From NCBI RefSeq assembly GCF_018326285.1, contig NZ_AP023362.1, positions 3,348,001 through 3,412,000 of the forward strand: a DNA stretch of 64,000 nucleotides, written 5' to 3'. The notes beneath the pieces are model-generated. The model was not told the origin of the DNA. It searched no databases and saw nothing but the letters and a program-made list of their open reading frames with translations. Each line of letters begins with the position of its first letter. Positions within the stretch are counted from its first letter, which is position 1. Both the position numbers and the translations under genes were made by a program. This stretch comes from Mycolicibacterium sp. TY81 (GTDB taxonomy: Bacteria; Actinomycetota; Actinomycetes; Mycobacteriales; Mycobacteriaceae). Positions 1 through 9,158 of this stretch are shown piece by piece.

Positions 1-451
1 CGATACCGACGACGATGACGGGCGGCTCCCCGGCCGGGGCCGCGACCTCGGCGAGAATCCCGGCCAGCTTGCCGGTGCCCACCAGCACATCGTTGGGCCA
101 CTTGAGTGCGGCCTGCACGCCGGCCACCTCGGCGACGGCCTCGACGACAGCCACCCCCGCCGCCAGTGACAGCAGGCCCCAGGTCTCGCTCGGCACGTCG
201 GTGGTGTCCACCCCGATCGACATCAGAATCTGCGACCGCGGCACCGCCGTCCAGCTGCGGCCCTGGCGTCCCCGGCCCGCGGTCTGGTCCTCGGTGAACA
301 GCGCCACGCCCGCCACGTTCTCGCCGGACTGGGCCCGCGCCGCCAGATCGGCATTGGTGGAACCGGTTTCGGCCACCACCTCGACGCGCCAGCCGTCACC
401 GACGGACGCCTGGATCGCCGCGGCGTCCAGCGGCAGCAGCTCAGCAGTCAT
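1..451 (-). CDS. birA: Biotin--[acetyl-CoA-carboxylase] ligase BirA (3' end outside window)
   Basis: The ATG at 451 opens a frame that runs off the left edge; about 150 residues are visible of a family usually near 260-270 residues. It carries the biotin-ligase signature GRGRQGRSW near residues 59-67 and KWPNDV near residue 118, then a Gly-rich strand ending VVGIG. The enzyme activates biotin as biotinyl-AMP and attaches it to the lysine of AccA-type subunits such as AccA3 encoded here at 38.3 kb. No N-terminal helix-turn-helix is present, so it is the mono-functional class. Its start overlaps the stop of the upstream lipase-like gene by 11 nt, placing this housekeeping gene at the tail of the exopolysaccharide transcription unit. 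Confidence 0.95.
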   Translation of the reverse strand, partial: MTAELLPLDAAAIQASVGDGWRVEVVAETGSTNADLAARAQSGENVAGVALFTEDQTAGRGRQGRSWTAVPRSQILMSIGVDTTDVPSETWGLLSLAAGVAVVEAVAEVAGVQAALKWPNDVLVGTGKLAGILAEVAAPAGEPPVIVVGI

Positions 452-1670
452 TGGTTACCTTCTTCCCGGCGAACCGATCCGCCATCCAGTCGAGCATCTC
501 CTGCGCCGCGGGCGGGTTGTGGCCGCCCTGCGGGTCGAACTCTGTCGTCACCGTGCCACCGAGCGAACAGGCCCGCCCGATGGCCGCCTTCGTCCAGGCG
601 GAATCGATGAAGGGGTCCTGACCGCCGTACCAGACGTACAGTGGCGCGGTCAGCCGTCGCTGCGGAATTGCCCACGCCTGCAAAAGATTCTGCAACCGCT
701 GGGCCGCATCGGGCGACACCGGCAGGAAGTCGCGCGGCCCGAGTTGTCCGGCGGCGACGGCACGCTTGTAGGCCGCGCCGGCACTGCAGTCCGTCAGCAC
801 GTTCCAGTAGCGCGACGCACCGCCGTGCCGGTATTCATCACGGTTCAGGTCGGGGTGCAACCGGGCCAGCGATTCGATCAGCGCCTGCAGCACCGGCCGC
901 TGCTCGCTGGTCAACGTGCCGGTCTGCGATTTCGCCACCAGACCGCTGATGTCGGCGGCGGGCGCCACGGCGACCGCACCCACCAGATTGAGTTCCGGGG
1001 CGTAGGGCTCGGCCTGCTCGTCGGCGGCCCAGGCCGCCGCGCCGCCCTGCGAGTCGCCGAACGCCGCCCACGTCGTGGAGATGTCACCGAACACGTGCCG
1101 TGCCGCGCGGACGGCGTCGATCATGTTGAGGCCCGCGGTGCGGGCGTCGGAGTACGGGTGCACACCCTTGACGCCCAGCCCCTGGTAGTCGGCCAGTGCG
1201 ACGGCGTACCCGAGATTGATCACCACTTTCGCGATGGGCAGCAGGTTCATCAGGGTCGGCGACAGCGACGGTCCGCAGTTGTTGTCGATGCCCAGGGTGC
1301 CGTGCCCGAGGGCCACCACCGGCCAGCCCCCCTTGGGCGCCTGGCCCAGCGGCGTGAGCACCGCGCCCGAGACGACGGTCGGCGCGCCGCTGTCACCCGA
1401 GGTGGAGTGATACACCACGCGGGCGGCGCGAATCCCCTGTCCCGTGAAGGTGCTGGTGACCCCCGGCATGGTCGTCGCCGACAGCAGGGCGCCCGGGCCG
1501 GAGCCGGAGAGATCGGCCGAACCGATCGGCTCCGGCGCGCCCGAGAGCGGAATGAACATGTCGAGGACCTTCGAGGTCCCGATCAGCGCCAGCGGTCGCA
1601 GGTAGGTCGCGGCGGTCAGAGCACCGACGACCAGGACGGCCACCACTATCCACGGCAGGGCTTTACGCAT
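441..1670 (-). CDS. Secretory lipase-family (LIP, PF03583-like) serine esterase, paralogue 1
   Basis: A 409-residue alpha/beta hydrolase with an N-terminal membrane anchor or signal segment (about residues 6-26) and no lipobox, so it is probably exported and tethered. The likely triad is visible: Ser207 in GDSQGG, Asp352 in GGQDPF, His384 in GGHNPP. The family blocks GHGTLGID and ADYQGLG are also present. LIP enzymes hydrolyse acyl esters, but the substrate here is unknown. It is one of four paralogues (others near 4.8, 7.2 and 9.2 kb) embedded in the polysaccharide locus. It lies 37 nt after the phosphoglycosyl transferase gene and overlaps birA. A TTG codon at 1673 directly precedes the chosen ATG. 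An acyl-transfer role on the polysaccharide is inference only. Confidence 0.85.
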   Translation of the reverse strand: MRKALPWIVVAVLVVGALTAATYLRPLALIGTSKVLDMFIPLSGAPEPIGSADLSGSGPGALLSATTMPGVTSTFTGQGIRAARVVYHSTSGDSGAPTVVSGAVLTPLGQAPKGGWPVVALGHGTLGIDNNCGPSLSPTLMNLLPIAKVVINLGYAVALADYQGLGVKGVHPYSDARTAGLNMIDAVRAARHVFGDISTTWAAFGDSQGGAAAWAADEQAEPYAPELNLVGAVAVAPAADISGLVAKSQTGTLTSEQRPVLQALIESLARLHPDLNRDEYRHGGASRYWNVLTDCSAGAAYKRAVAAGQLGPRDFLPVSPDAAQRLQNLLQAWAIPQRRLTAPLYVWYGGQDPFIDSAWTKAAIGRACSLGGTVTTEFDPQGGHNPPAAQEMLDWMADRFAGKKVTNDC

Positions 1671-1707
1671 CAATGGGGATTATTCACCGACGGTCGCCCG
1701 TCCGGAG

Positions 1708-3231
1708 TCAGTAGGCGCCAGAACCGCCGATGATGGTGCGGAAGGTCTTGGCCGCGATCAGCAGATCGTTGGTGATGGACCAGTTCTCGACGTACGACAG
1801 GTCGAGCCGTACCGAGTCCTCCCACGACAGGTCGGCCCGGCCGCTCACCTGCCACAGCCCCGTGATGCCGGGGAGCACCAGGAGCCGGCGGCGCACCTGC
1901 TCGTTGTACGTGTCGAATTCACGGCGCAGCGGCGGGCGCGGCCCGACGACGCTCATGTCGCGGCGCAGCACGTTGAAGAACTGCGGCAGTTCGTCGATGC
2001 TGTAGCGCCGCAGGTACTTTCCGACCAGCGTGACGCGCGGGTCCTCGTGAATCTTGAACAGCACCCCGCTGCCGCTCTCGTTGAGGTCGAGGCTGATCAG
2101 GTCGTCGACCATGCGGTCGGCGCCCTGCACCATGGTGCGGAACTTCGTCATCTGGAACGGCTTGCCGTCCAAGCCGATTCGCTCGGAGCGGTAGAAGACC
2201 GGACCACGGCTGGTGAGCTTGATCGCGATGGCCGACAACACCATCAGCGGCGAGGTCACGGTGAGCGCGAACAGCGCGACGAAGACGTCGAACGCGCGCT
2301 TCTGCAGTTTCTTGGTCCCGCTGTACTGCGGACGCTCGACGTGGATCAGCGGCAGACCGGCGACGGGGCGCATGGTGAGCCGGGGGCCGGCGACGTCGAT
2401 GACGCTCGGGGACACGACCATGTCGATGCCCACCTTGTCGAGCTCCCAGGACAGTTCGCGCATGCCTTCGGGCCCGAGGTGATCGGTGGTGGTCAGGGCG
2501 ACGGCGTCGAAGGCCGCCTGGGTGATGGCGTCGGACACCTGGGACTCGTTACCGAGCACCGGCAGCTCGCCGACCCCGGCCACCTCGAAGGTGCCGCCTG
2601 CCGGCCGGCCGGTGAGGCAGACGCCGCGGACCGAATAGCCGTACCACCACTCGCGGTGCAGGGACTGCACCAGGTTGCTCACGGCGCGCGGGTCACCGAC
2701 CGCCAGCACGTTGGCGACGCACTTGTTGCGCCGGCGCAGCCGCGCGAGCACCCGGCGGCAGATGGTCCGGCCCACCACGAGGCCGACGAGGCCGAGCGGC
2801 AGCGCGACGGCCAAGTAGCCGCGAGCGTATTCAGGGCGGAAGATCATCAGTGCGACGGCGATGATGCCGACGGTGGCCAGCGTCGCGGAGAACACCCGGC
2901 GGTACTCCTCGACACCGGCGCCGACGATGCGCGGCGAGCGGGTGCGGTACGCGGCCAGCATGGCCAGCCAGATCACGGCGACGAACAGCGACAGGACCGA
3001 GTAGTACGAGAAGACGTGCAGATACGTCGAGGTGAATTCCAGGGAGGCGTCCGGTGTACCGAGCTTGACGAACTGGGCACTCGCCAGGGCCAACACGACC
3101 ACGACCAGATCGAATGCGATGAGGCACCAGCGGTAACGCGTCTGCCAGGCCCGGTCAGCTAAAGGCGCGACGGCCCTTACGGGACGCGCGGGAGAAGCCT
3201 CGGGAACGTAGAGTTCTTCTGCCACTGACAC
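1708..3231 (-). CDS. Polyprenyl-phosphate sugar-1-phosphate transferase (WbaP/CpsE-like)
   Basis: A 507-residue polytopic protein: several N-terminal membrane helices, a central CoA-binding-3-like Rossmann region, one further helix near residue 320, and a C-terminal bacterial sugar transferase domain (PF02397). That domain shows KRAFDVFVAL, then SERIGLDGKPF, KFRTM, DELPQ and GRADLSWEDSV. This class moves a hexose-1-phosphate from a nucleotide sugar to undecaprenyl- or decaprenyl-phosphate, the first step of Wzx/Wzy polysaccharide assembly at the cytoplasmic membrane. The GTG at 3231 was chosen because GGGAGGGAG lies about 9 nt upstream; the frame stays open for 31 more codons without such a site. 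A 113-nt gap separates it from the preceding same-strand gene, so it may have its own promoter. Which sugar it transfers cannot be read from sequence. Confidence 0.92.
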   Translation of the reverse strand: MSVAEELYVPEASPARPVRAVAPLADRAWQTRYRWCLIAFDLVVVVLALASAQFVKLGTPDASLEFTSTYLHVFSYYSVLSLFVAVIWLAMLAAYRTRSPRIVGAGVEEYRRVFSATLATVGIIAVALMIFRPEYARGYLAVALPLGLVGLVVGRTICRRVLARLRRRNKCVANVLAVGDPRAVSNLVQSLHREWWYGYSVRGVCLTGRPAGGTFEVAGVGELPVLGNESQVSDAITQAAFDAVALTTTDHLGPEGMRELSWELDKVGIDMVVSPSVIDVAGPRLTMRPVAGLPLIHVERPQYSGTKKLQKRAFDVFVALFALTVTSPLMVLSAIAIKLTSRGPVFYRSERIGLDGKPFQMTKFRTMVQGADRMVDDLISLDLNESGSGVLFKIHEDPRVTLVGKYLRRYSIDELPQFFNVLRRDMSVVGPRPPLRREFDTYNEQVRRRLLVLPGITGLWQVSGRADLSWEDSVRLDLSYVENWSITNDLLIAAKTFRTIIGGSGAY

Positions 3232-3344
3232 TGACGCGTACTCCCTCCCATTTGCTGGCTGTTCGCTATAGCCCCCGCTCAGCGAACTGCGACTACTATC
3301 GCATCGTTTGCTCGAAAATACCACCGATCAGAAAAATAGGCAGG

Positions 3345-3920
3345 TCAACCGCAGCGGCCCTGCAGCGCGGCCTTAGCGAACCCGGCAAACTGATAGAAGA
3401 ACGTCAGCTCCCATCCGACGGGCGAGAAGTCATAGTCCCTGGGCAAAGCCACCGCAACCACCGAACCGTGGTCCGGGGAATAGCACTGCCGGAAGATCAG
3501 GCGGGCGCGCGGCAGGTGGTACCGCCAGCTGACCACGATGATCCGGTGCCAGGATCGGCCCTCGGAGAGTTGGCGCATCATCATGGCCTCGCCGCGGGTC
3601 GTCAGGATCTCCGGCTTCCGGCAGATCACCTCGATGTCGGTGGCCGGCGCGCAGGCGCTCTTCATCTGGGGGTCGCCCGGCAGGTACGGGTTGGACAGCA
3701 CGACGGTGCGCGCCCAGCCCTGGCGGGCCAGGCTCAGCCCGTACTGTTCGCGGCCGTCGTGTTCGCCGGCCAGCACGATGATCGCGTCGGCTCGCTGCAG
3801 CTGATCGGACCTGGCGTTGGCGAACAGCACCACCCCGGCCAGCCCGACATCGACGAGCAGGACGATCGTGACCACGCCGATGACGCGACGAACGATTCGG
3901 CCGAGGTCACCGCGTGCCAT
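3345..3920 (-). CDS. YdcF/SanA-like (DUF218) membrane protein
   Basis: A 191-residue protein with one N-terminal membrane helix (about residues 12-32), followed by a DUF218 domain: ADAIIVLAGEHDGREQYGLSL near residue 45, then VVLSNPYLPGD, a TTRGEA block and VVSWRYHLPRAR. DUF218 proteins (ElyC, SanA, YdcF) are tied to envelope and polyprenyl-linked glycan metabolism, though their chemistry is poorly defined. The ATG at 3920 overlaps the preceding acetylesterase gene by 14 nt, indicating translational coupling. Two cysteines (in KSACAP and VICRK) could pair outside the membrane. A role in processing or quality control of the polysaccharide is inferred from context. Confidence 0.8.
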   Translation of the reverse strand: MARGDLGRIVRRVIGVVTIVLLVDVGLAGVVLFANARSDQLQRADAIIVLAGEHDGREQYGLSLARQGWARTVVLSNPYLPGDPQMKSACAPATDIEVICRKPEILTTRGEAMMMRQLSEGRSWHRIIVVSWRYHLPRARLIFRQCYSPDHGSVVAVALPRDYDFSPVGWELTFFYQFAGFAKAALQGRCG

Positions 3921-4803
3921 AGTCCGCCAGTTGTTCGGCGCACATCTCGCGGTACTGCTGCCACATGCGGCGACCCAACTCGCGCTGCCCGGCGGCGCTG
4001 TAGTGCCGGTCGTCGGGACTGTTGTACGAATCACGCGGGCCCGGCACGAAGGTGGTCAGTGGCCACCGGTTCGGGGTGTCGGCGTGGACGGCGTCGATCG
4101 CGGCGTAGGGCTTGCCGCTCAGCTCCATCTCCTCCGGCACCATCTGGCCCAGCACGAACGGCAGGCGCTCCCCGTACCGCGCGCGCATGTCCCCGATCAG
4201 CGAATCGAGCTTCTCCTGGTACTGCGCGCCGGAGATCAGTGGCACGTCGGTCTCCCCCTGATGCCAGAGCACGGTGGCGATCTCACTGCCGGGATACCGC
4301 GCGAGCGCCGCGTCGATGGCCTTCACGGCCCGGCGGTACAGGTTCACGCGGGTCTTGCGGTCGGCCGGATCCCAGGTGTGCCCGTTCTTCGGGGTGAACG
4401 AGGTGTCGCCGCGGGCACCGGGGATCAGCAGCACCGGACGTCCGGTGTCCTCGGCGAGTTGCTTGGCGAAGGTCGGACCGAAACCGACGTATTTGCAAGG
4501 TATTTCGTGCAGCAGCGGCTGCGTCGCCAGCACCGCGGTGCCTTTGGACGGCCCGCACATGGCCCACTGGTGCACCAGCGGATGGGGCCGGTCCAAGCCG
4601 TCGGGCTCGACGGGCAGCCCCATGCCGAACGCGTTGGACTGCCCCAGGATCGGCAGGATCAGGTATGGCCGCTCGGGCTCGCCGACGGGGGTGCCGCGGG
4701 GCGCGATGAGTCGCTTCACGATGCATTTCGCCTCGATCAGCAACTGTTGATGAATCGGGCTGTCGCCGTCGGGATTACGTGGTCCCCTGCGCAGGACAGT
4801 CAT
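3907..4803 (-). CDS. SGNH-like carbohydrate acetylesterase (SASA/DUF303 family)
   Basis: A 298-residue protein with the sialate-O-acetylesterase-like (PF03629) blocks: nucleophile Ser in ILGQSNAFGMG, a Gly-rich LLIPGARGDTSF block, ATVLWHQGETD, and a C-terminal DDRHYSAAGQ carrying the likely catalytic Asp/His. Such enzymes remove O-acetyl groups from sugars. The ATG at 4803 lies inside the end of the upstream lipase-like gene (29-nt overlap) behind GGGAGG. No convincing signal peptide is seen. Together with the acyltransferase at 6.0 kb and the hexapeptide acetyltransferase at 18.5 kb it suggests an O-acetylated polysaccharide whose acetylation is edited. Confidence 0.82.
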   Translation of the reverse strand: MTVLRRGPRNPDGDSPIHQQLLIEAKCIVKRLIAPRGTPVGEPERPYLILPILGQSNAFGMGLPVEPDGLDRPHPLVHQWAMCGPSKGTAVLATQPLLHEIPCKYVGFGPTFAKQLAEDTGRPVLLIPGARGDTSFTPKNGHTWDPADRKTRVNLYRRAVKAIDAALARYPGSEIATVLWHQGETDVPLISGAQYQEKLDSLIGDMRARYGERLPFVLGQMVPEEMELSGKPYAAIDAVHADTPNRWPLTTFVPGPRDSYNSPDDRHYSAAGQRELGRRMWQQYREMCAEQLADYGTR

Positions 4804-6013
4804 TGACCGCCTCGCCTCCCCTGAATCGTTCTGCCAGCCACCGCAATTGACCCGGTCCGTCAATATCGGCATGCCCACCGTCCGGCTGGAAATTCCAGAC
4901 CACCGTACCGCCCAGCGAACATGCGCGGGCGATGGCGGCCTTCGTCCATTCCGGGTCGAGGAAGGTGTCCTTGCCGCCGTAGACCACCGACATGGGAGCC
5001 GACAGCGGCTGCTGCGGCAGCGCCCAGTCCTGCAGCAGGCGACGGAGCCGGTCGGCGGCCGCCGCGTCGACGGGCGCCAGGTCGGTCGGTCCGATCGCGT
5101 CGATGGCGGTGGCGCGGTAGGCGACGTCGGGCCCCGAGCACGCCGACAGCACCTTCCAGTACCGGGCCGCCGCGCCCCTGCGGTAGTCGTCGCGGTTCAG
5201 GTCCGGATGCAGCCGGGCCAGCGACTCGACGATCGCCTGGAACGCCGCTTCCTGATCTTTGGTCATGGTGCCCGCGACGGCTTTGTCGACGATGCCCGCC
5301 ACGTCGGCCGACGGCACGCTGGCGGCCGCCCCGATCAGGTCGAGTTCGGGCGCGTAGGTGCGCGCCTGTTCGTCTGCGGCCCACGCCGCGCCGCCGCCCT
5401 GCGAGCCGCCGAACACGGCCCAGCGGTTCGAGATGTCGCGGAAGGTGTGGCGCAGGGCGCGGACGGAGTCGATGACGTTGCGGCCCGCGGTGCGGCTGTC
5501 GGTGTACGGATGGACACCGGGGGCACCCAGCCCCTGGTAATCGGCGAGGGCCACGGCGAAACCGAGGTTGACGAAGCCCTGCACGAACACCACGTTGCCG
5601 AGGAGATTCGCCGACAGCGACGGCGCACAGGGCTGGTCGATGCCGGTGGTGCCGTGGGCCAGCGCGATCACCGGCCAGCCGCCGTCGGGCGCCTGGCCGC
5701 GGGGCGTGAACACCGATCCCGACACCACCGTCGGCGCATCGGTGTCACCCGAGGTGGATCGGTAGACCACGCGGGCGGCCTGCAGATCCTTGCCTTCCAC
5801 CGAGTTGGTCAGCGCCGGCATCGTCATGGCGCTGATCAGGCTGCCTGGGCCCGAGCCGGTGAGGTCGGCGGTGCGGATCGGCACCGGGTCACCGGCGTCG
5901 CCGTGCCGCAGCTTGTCCAGGGCCCAGCTACCGACCTGCCACATCACCGGCAACGACGCCGCGATCAGGAGCACTGCCGCGAGCGCGGCGCCCCACTGGA
6001 TCGCACGACGCAT
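4775..6013 (-). CDS. Secretory lipase-family (LIP) serine esterase, paralogue 2
   Basis: A 412-residue exported-type protein with an N-terminal hydrophobic anchor (about residues 5-27). The triad is intact: Ser204 in GGSQGG, Asp349 in GGKDTF, His381 in GGHADID. It is closely related to paralogue 1 (shared DLTGSGPG, YQGLG, HPDLNRD and WTKAAI segments). The start ATG abuts the TGA of the upstream acyltransferase with no spacer, so the two are probably co-translated. Pairing with that acyltransferase and with the downstream acetylesterase is the main hint to function; the substrate is unknown. Confidence 0.85.
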   Translation of the reverse strand: MRRAIQWGAALAAVLLIAASLPVMWQVGSWALDKLRHGDAGDPVPIRTADLTGSGPGSLISAMTMPALTNSVEGKDLQAARVVYRSTSGDTDAPTVVSGSVFTPRGQAPDGGWPVIALAHGTTGIDQPCAPSLSANLLGNVVFVQGFVNLGFAVALADYQGLGAPGVHPYTDSRTAGRNVIDSVRALRHTFRDISNRWAVFGGSQGGGAAWAADEQARTYAPELDLIGAAASVPSADVAGIVDKAVAGTMTKDQEAAFQAIVESLARLHPDLNRDDYRRGAAARYWKVLSACSGPDVAYRATAIDAIGPTDLAPVDAAAADRLRRLLQDWALPQQPLSAPMSVVYGGKDTFLDPEWTKAAIARACSLGGTVVWNFQPDGGHADIDGPGQLRWLAERFRGGEAVNDCPAQGTT

Positions 6014-7243
6014 TCAGGACCACCTGGTGCGGTACCGCTTGGCGAATTTCATGACGGGTTCTTCCACTGCGTAGTACGTGACGGCCGAGACCACGAGTGT
6101 CACCGCCAGGACGAGCGCCACGTTGCGCAGCATGCCGGGCACGGTGTCGCCGGCCATCAGGCCCCAGCGTCCCAGCAACAGCATGAGGGGGAAATGCCAG
6201 AGGTAGGCCGACAACGAGACCTTCCCGACGAACCGGAAGGGCGCGGTGTCCAGCAGCTCGGCCAGCCCGGACCGCTCCCCGCGGAACAGCGGCGCGACGA
6301 TGACGAGGATGCCCAGCGCGCACAGCACCGCCAGGGCCGATGTCGCGTACGGGTTGGCCAGGGCGATCAACCCGAGCATGACGATGCCCGCCGGGAACAT
6401 CGCCAGGAAGCTGTACAGCCGGACGCGCCGGCTGAGCTTCTCGCGAATCGCGTTGTGCTCCATGGCCACGACCAGCACCGCGGCGGCCATGCCGAACGCG
6501 AAGGTGTCGGAGTTGGTCAGGAAGGTCTTGGTGTAGACCGCGACCCAGTTGGCGCCCCAGTTGATCTCCGTCGGATCGGTCAGGTGCAGTGCCGAGATCA
6601 TCCACGGCACGAAGGCCCGGCCGATGAAGCCCAGCGCGATCAGCAGTGCCGGGCCGAGGGACACGATGACCCACGGCCGCAGGTTCGATCGCCGGGCGAG
6701 GGCGAACAGCAGCATGCCCAGCAGCGGGATCGAAAGGTAGAAGGCGTATTCCAGCGTCAGCGACCACGACGGGTTCAGGCCGGTCTGGAAGTACTTCGGG
6801 ATGTACGACTGCATCAGGGTCAGGTTGGCGATCAGCTGCCACGGGTCGGTGATCATGCCGGTGCCGTCTTCGGTGCGCGTCGGCTGCAGTGACGCGTTCT
6901 CGATGTAGACGATCTGCAGCAGGTAGTTGCACAGCAGGAAGATGACCAGGTAGCCGGGCAGGATGCGGGCGATGCGGTGGACGGCGAAGTTCGCGGTGCT
7001 GGGCAGTTCGCGCTGCTCGATCAGGTTGCGCACGTAGGGCAGGAACAGCAGGAACCCGCTGAGCGCGTAGAAGAAGATCAGCGACAGCCCGACCAGGTTC
7101 GTCTTCCAGTGGTAGGCCGTCTGCGGCGAGTAGTGCCCGGTGACGTGCATGACGGCGACGCCGAGGCACGACAGCCCGCGGGCGCCGTCCAGCCCGATGA
7201 TGCGGGCCCGGGTCCGGACCGGTGCCGAGGTCGGCGCGTTCAC
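6014..7243 (-). CDS. Membrane acyltransferase, acyltransferase-3 (OafA/YrhL) family
   Basis: A 409-residue polytopic protein starting with the family signature IIGLDGARGLSCLGVAVMH, whose Arg and His belong to the conserved acyltransferase-3 motifs. About ten membrane helices follow, ending with AVTYYAVEEPVMKF, the usual C-terminal motif. These proteins carry acyl groups across the membrane and O-acylate extracytoplasmic glycans. The GTG at 7243 shares GTGA with the stop of the upstream lipase-like gene; an alternative longer frame would overlap that gene heavily and was rejected. It probably acylates the exopolysaccharide or its lipid-linked repeat unit. Confidence 0.88.
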   Translation of the reverse strand: MNAPTSAPVRTRARIIGLDGARGLSCLGVAVMHVTGHYSPQTAYHWKTNLVGLSLIFFYALSGFLLFLPYVRNLIEQRELPSTANFAVHRIARILPGYLVIFLLCNYLLQIVYIENASLQPTRTEDGTGMITDPWQLIANLTLMQSYIPKYFQTGLNPSWSLTLEYAFYLSIPLLGMLLFALARRSNLRPWVIVSLGPALLIALGFIGRAFVPWMISALHLTDPTEINWGANWVAVYTKTFLTNSDTFAFGMAAAVLVVAMEHNAIREKLSRRVRLYSFLAMFPAGIVMLGLIALANPYATSALAVLCALGILVIVAPLFRGERSGLAELLDTAPFRFVGKVSLSAYLWHFPLMLLLGRWGLMAGDTVPGMLRNVALVLAVTLVVSAVTYYAVEEPVMKFAKRYRTRWS

Positions 7244-8493
7244 TGTCCTGCTCCCTGCGTGGAATTGAATGACGGACAACTGTTCGGGGCGGGGACGCCG
7301 TCGAACCGGTCCTTGATCCAGTCGTAGGACGTCGCCACGTCGATGTCGGCGTGCCCCTTGGTCGGCTGGAACATGATGTCGATGACGTCGCCGAGGCGGC
7401 ACGCGGCGGCGAGCGCCTTGTTCGTCCAGTCCGGCGGCAGCAGGGTGTCCTGGCCGCCGTACAGCACGAGCATCGGTGCGGACGTCGGCTCCTTGGGCAG
7501 GCTCCGCTTGGCCAGCAGGCCCTGCAGCGTCGCTTCCGCCTGCGGGTTCGCGGGCCGCAGGTCGTCGGGCGTGATCTTGTCGATCGCCGCGGTGCGCGCC
7601 GCGGCGTCCTCGGTACGGCACGAGGCGAGGACGTCCCAGTGCTCGACGATCTCGCCGCGGCGGTAGTCCGCCAGGTTAAGGGTCGGGTTCTCGGTCGCCA
7701 GGGAGGCCAGGATGAGCTGCAGGATGGCGCCCTGCTCTTTCGACAGGCTGCCGGCCGCGGCCCCGGCGGCCAGGCCGGTGAGATCGGTGGCCGGCGACAG
7801 GCTGACGGTGCCGACGAGGTTCAGCCCGGTGCCGTAGCGGCCGGCGAGTTCGTTTGCGGCCCAGGCGGCTTGGCCGCCCTGGGATACCCCGACGGCCAGC
7901 CAGCGGTCCGACGACTGCGGTACCAGCTTGTGCGCCGCGCGCACCGAGTCGATGACGTTGTAGCCCACCGTGGTGGCGTCGGCGTACGGATGACCGGCGG
8001 TGCCCGGGCCGAGGCCCTGATAGTCCGGCAGGCTCACCAGGTAGCCGGCCTTGACCAGCGTGGTGATCGGCGCGGACAGCCCCTGCAGCGTCGACGACCC
8101 CGATGGTCCGCAGTCGCGTTGCACGCCGGACGTCGCGTGGCCGAAGACGATGATCGGCCAGCCGCCCGGCGGCGGTGTCCCGTTCGGCACGAAGACCGAG
8201 CCCGATACCTCGGTGTGTTCGCCGGTGATCCCCGACGTCGACGTGTAGCCGATGCGGGCCGCCAGCGACACGGCCGATTTCAGCCGCAGGTCCAGCGTGG
8301 GGAACGTCGATGCCGATACCAGCGCACCGGGCACCTGGCCGGCGCCCGTGGTGTCGGGCTTCAGGTCGATACCCCCAGCGGTGAGGGGCCCGGCCTTTTT
8401 CGGCGCCGGATCGCGCTGGCAGGCCGGCGCGGCCAGACACACCGCGGCGAGCAGACCCGCCGCGACCACACGCCGCAGCCGCCGCGAGTTCAT
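7240..8493 (-). CDS. Secretory lipase-family (LIP) esterase, putative lipoprotein, paralogue 3
   Basis: A 417-residue protein with a short basic N-terminus, a hydrophobic stretch and LAAPAC (Cys25), a plausible though weak lipobox, so it may be a lipoprotein. The triad is intact: Ser204 in GVSQGG, Asp349 in GGQDTL, His381 in KGHADID. It is flanked by 4-nt overlaps on both sides (Wzz-like gene upstream, acyltransferase downstream). Sequence and spacing match paralogue 2 closely, so these genes arose by duplication within the locus. Confidence 0.85.
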   Translation of the reverse strand: MNSRRLRRVVAAGLLAAVCLAAPACQRDPAPKKAGPLTAGGIDLKPDTTGAGQVPGALVSASTFPTLDLRLKSAVSLAARIGYTSTSGITGEHTEVSGSVFVPNGTPPPGGWPIIVFGHATSGVQRDCGPSGSSTLQGLSAPITTLVKAGYLVSLPDYQGLGPGTAGHPYADATTVGYNVIDSVRAAHKLVPQSSDRWLAVGVSQGGQAAWAANELAGRYGTGLNLVGTVSLSPATDLTGLAAGAAAGSLSKEQGAILQLILASLATENPTLNLADYRRGEIVEHWDVLASCRTEDAAARTAAIDKITPDDLRPANPQAEATLQGLLAKRSLPKEPTSAPMLVLYGGQDTLLPPDWTNKALAAACRLGDVIDIMFQPTKGHADIDVATSYDWIKDRFDGVPAPNSCPSFNSTQGAGQ

Positions 8494-9158
8494 CCCGACG
8501 TCCCGGCGGTCGCGTCACCGATCACCCGCTCGAGGTGCCGGCGACTCTGCACCCGGTCGAAGATCAGTGCCCGCGCGATGACCGCGACGACACACAGCGC
8601 GAAACCCAGCACCGTCCCGGTCATCACGTAGGACCAGACGGTGCCCACCCGTTCGGCGGGGCTGGCGTCGTCGATGACGACGAGCGTCGCGCTGGTACCG
8701 GCTACCAGGGCCAGCCGGTTGCCCACCGCGACCATGTCGTTCACGACCTCGTGCGCGATCTGCGTGGTCTGGTCGGCATCACCGCCGGTGACCGTGACGT
8801 TCAACATCGCTGTGGCACTGGGCAATATGACGATCCGGGCCGCGAGTTCCTTGTCGGACTCGATGAGGCCCAGCTTCTGGATGATGGGTGCGGTGATCTG
8901 GGAGCTGGTGGCCAGGTTCCGGTAGGTCTCCATCAGGCCGAGCATGCCGGCGTCGCCGTAGTAGGCGTCGAGCGGCGATGCGCTGCCCTCGGTCCGGACG
9001 AAAACCGATGCGGTCGACCGGTACTCCGGCTTGGCGTACTCCCAGCCCACCCAGCCCATCAGCGCGCTCGCGATGGTGGTGACGAGCACCAGCACCCAGC
9101 TGTTCTTGACGAACAGCACGTAGTCGCGCACCCGCGGCACTCCGGCCGGCGTGATCAC
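8490..9158 (-). CDS. Wzz-like polysaccharide co-polymerase (chain-length determinant), no kinase domain
   Basis: A 222-residue protein with one membrane helix near residues 18-37, an extracytoplasmic segment beginning with the Wzz-like AKPEYRSTASVFVRT, and a second helix near residues 175-200. Wzz proteins set chain length with the Wzy polymerase. The GTG at 9158 overlaps the stop of the upstream gene (GTGA), and its TGA overlaps the next ATG. The locus therefore holds two Wzz-type proteins, this one and the N-terminal part of the kinase-like gene at 10.4 kb. Confidence 0.82.
   Translation of the reverse strand: MITPAGVPRVRDYVLFVKNSWVLVLVTTIASALMGWVGWEYAKPEYRSTASVFVRTEGSASPLDAYYGDAGMLGLMETYRNLATSSQITAPIIQKLGLIESDKELAARIVILPSATAMLNVTVTGGDADQTTQIAHEVVNDMVAVGNRLALVAGTSATLVVIDDASPAERVGTVWSYVMTGTVLGFALCVVAVIARALIFDRVQSRRHLERVIGDATAGTSG

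Noticed and set aside
15..1733. Long plus-strand open frame opposite birA, LIP1 and the PGT gene
   Set aside because: It is a high-GC shadow: Arg/Gly/Pro-rich, no family motifs, and fully opposite three genes with clear catalytic motifs.
4847..6892. 681-codon plus-strand open frame
   Set aside because: It lies opposite LIP2 and the acyltransferase; composition is His/Arg/Gly-rich without domains.
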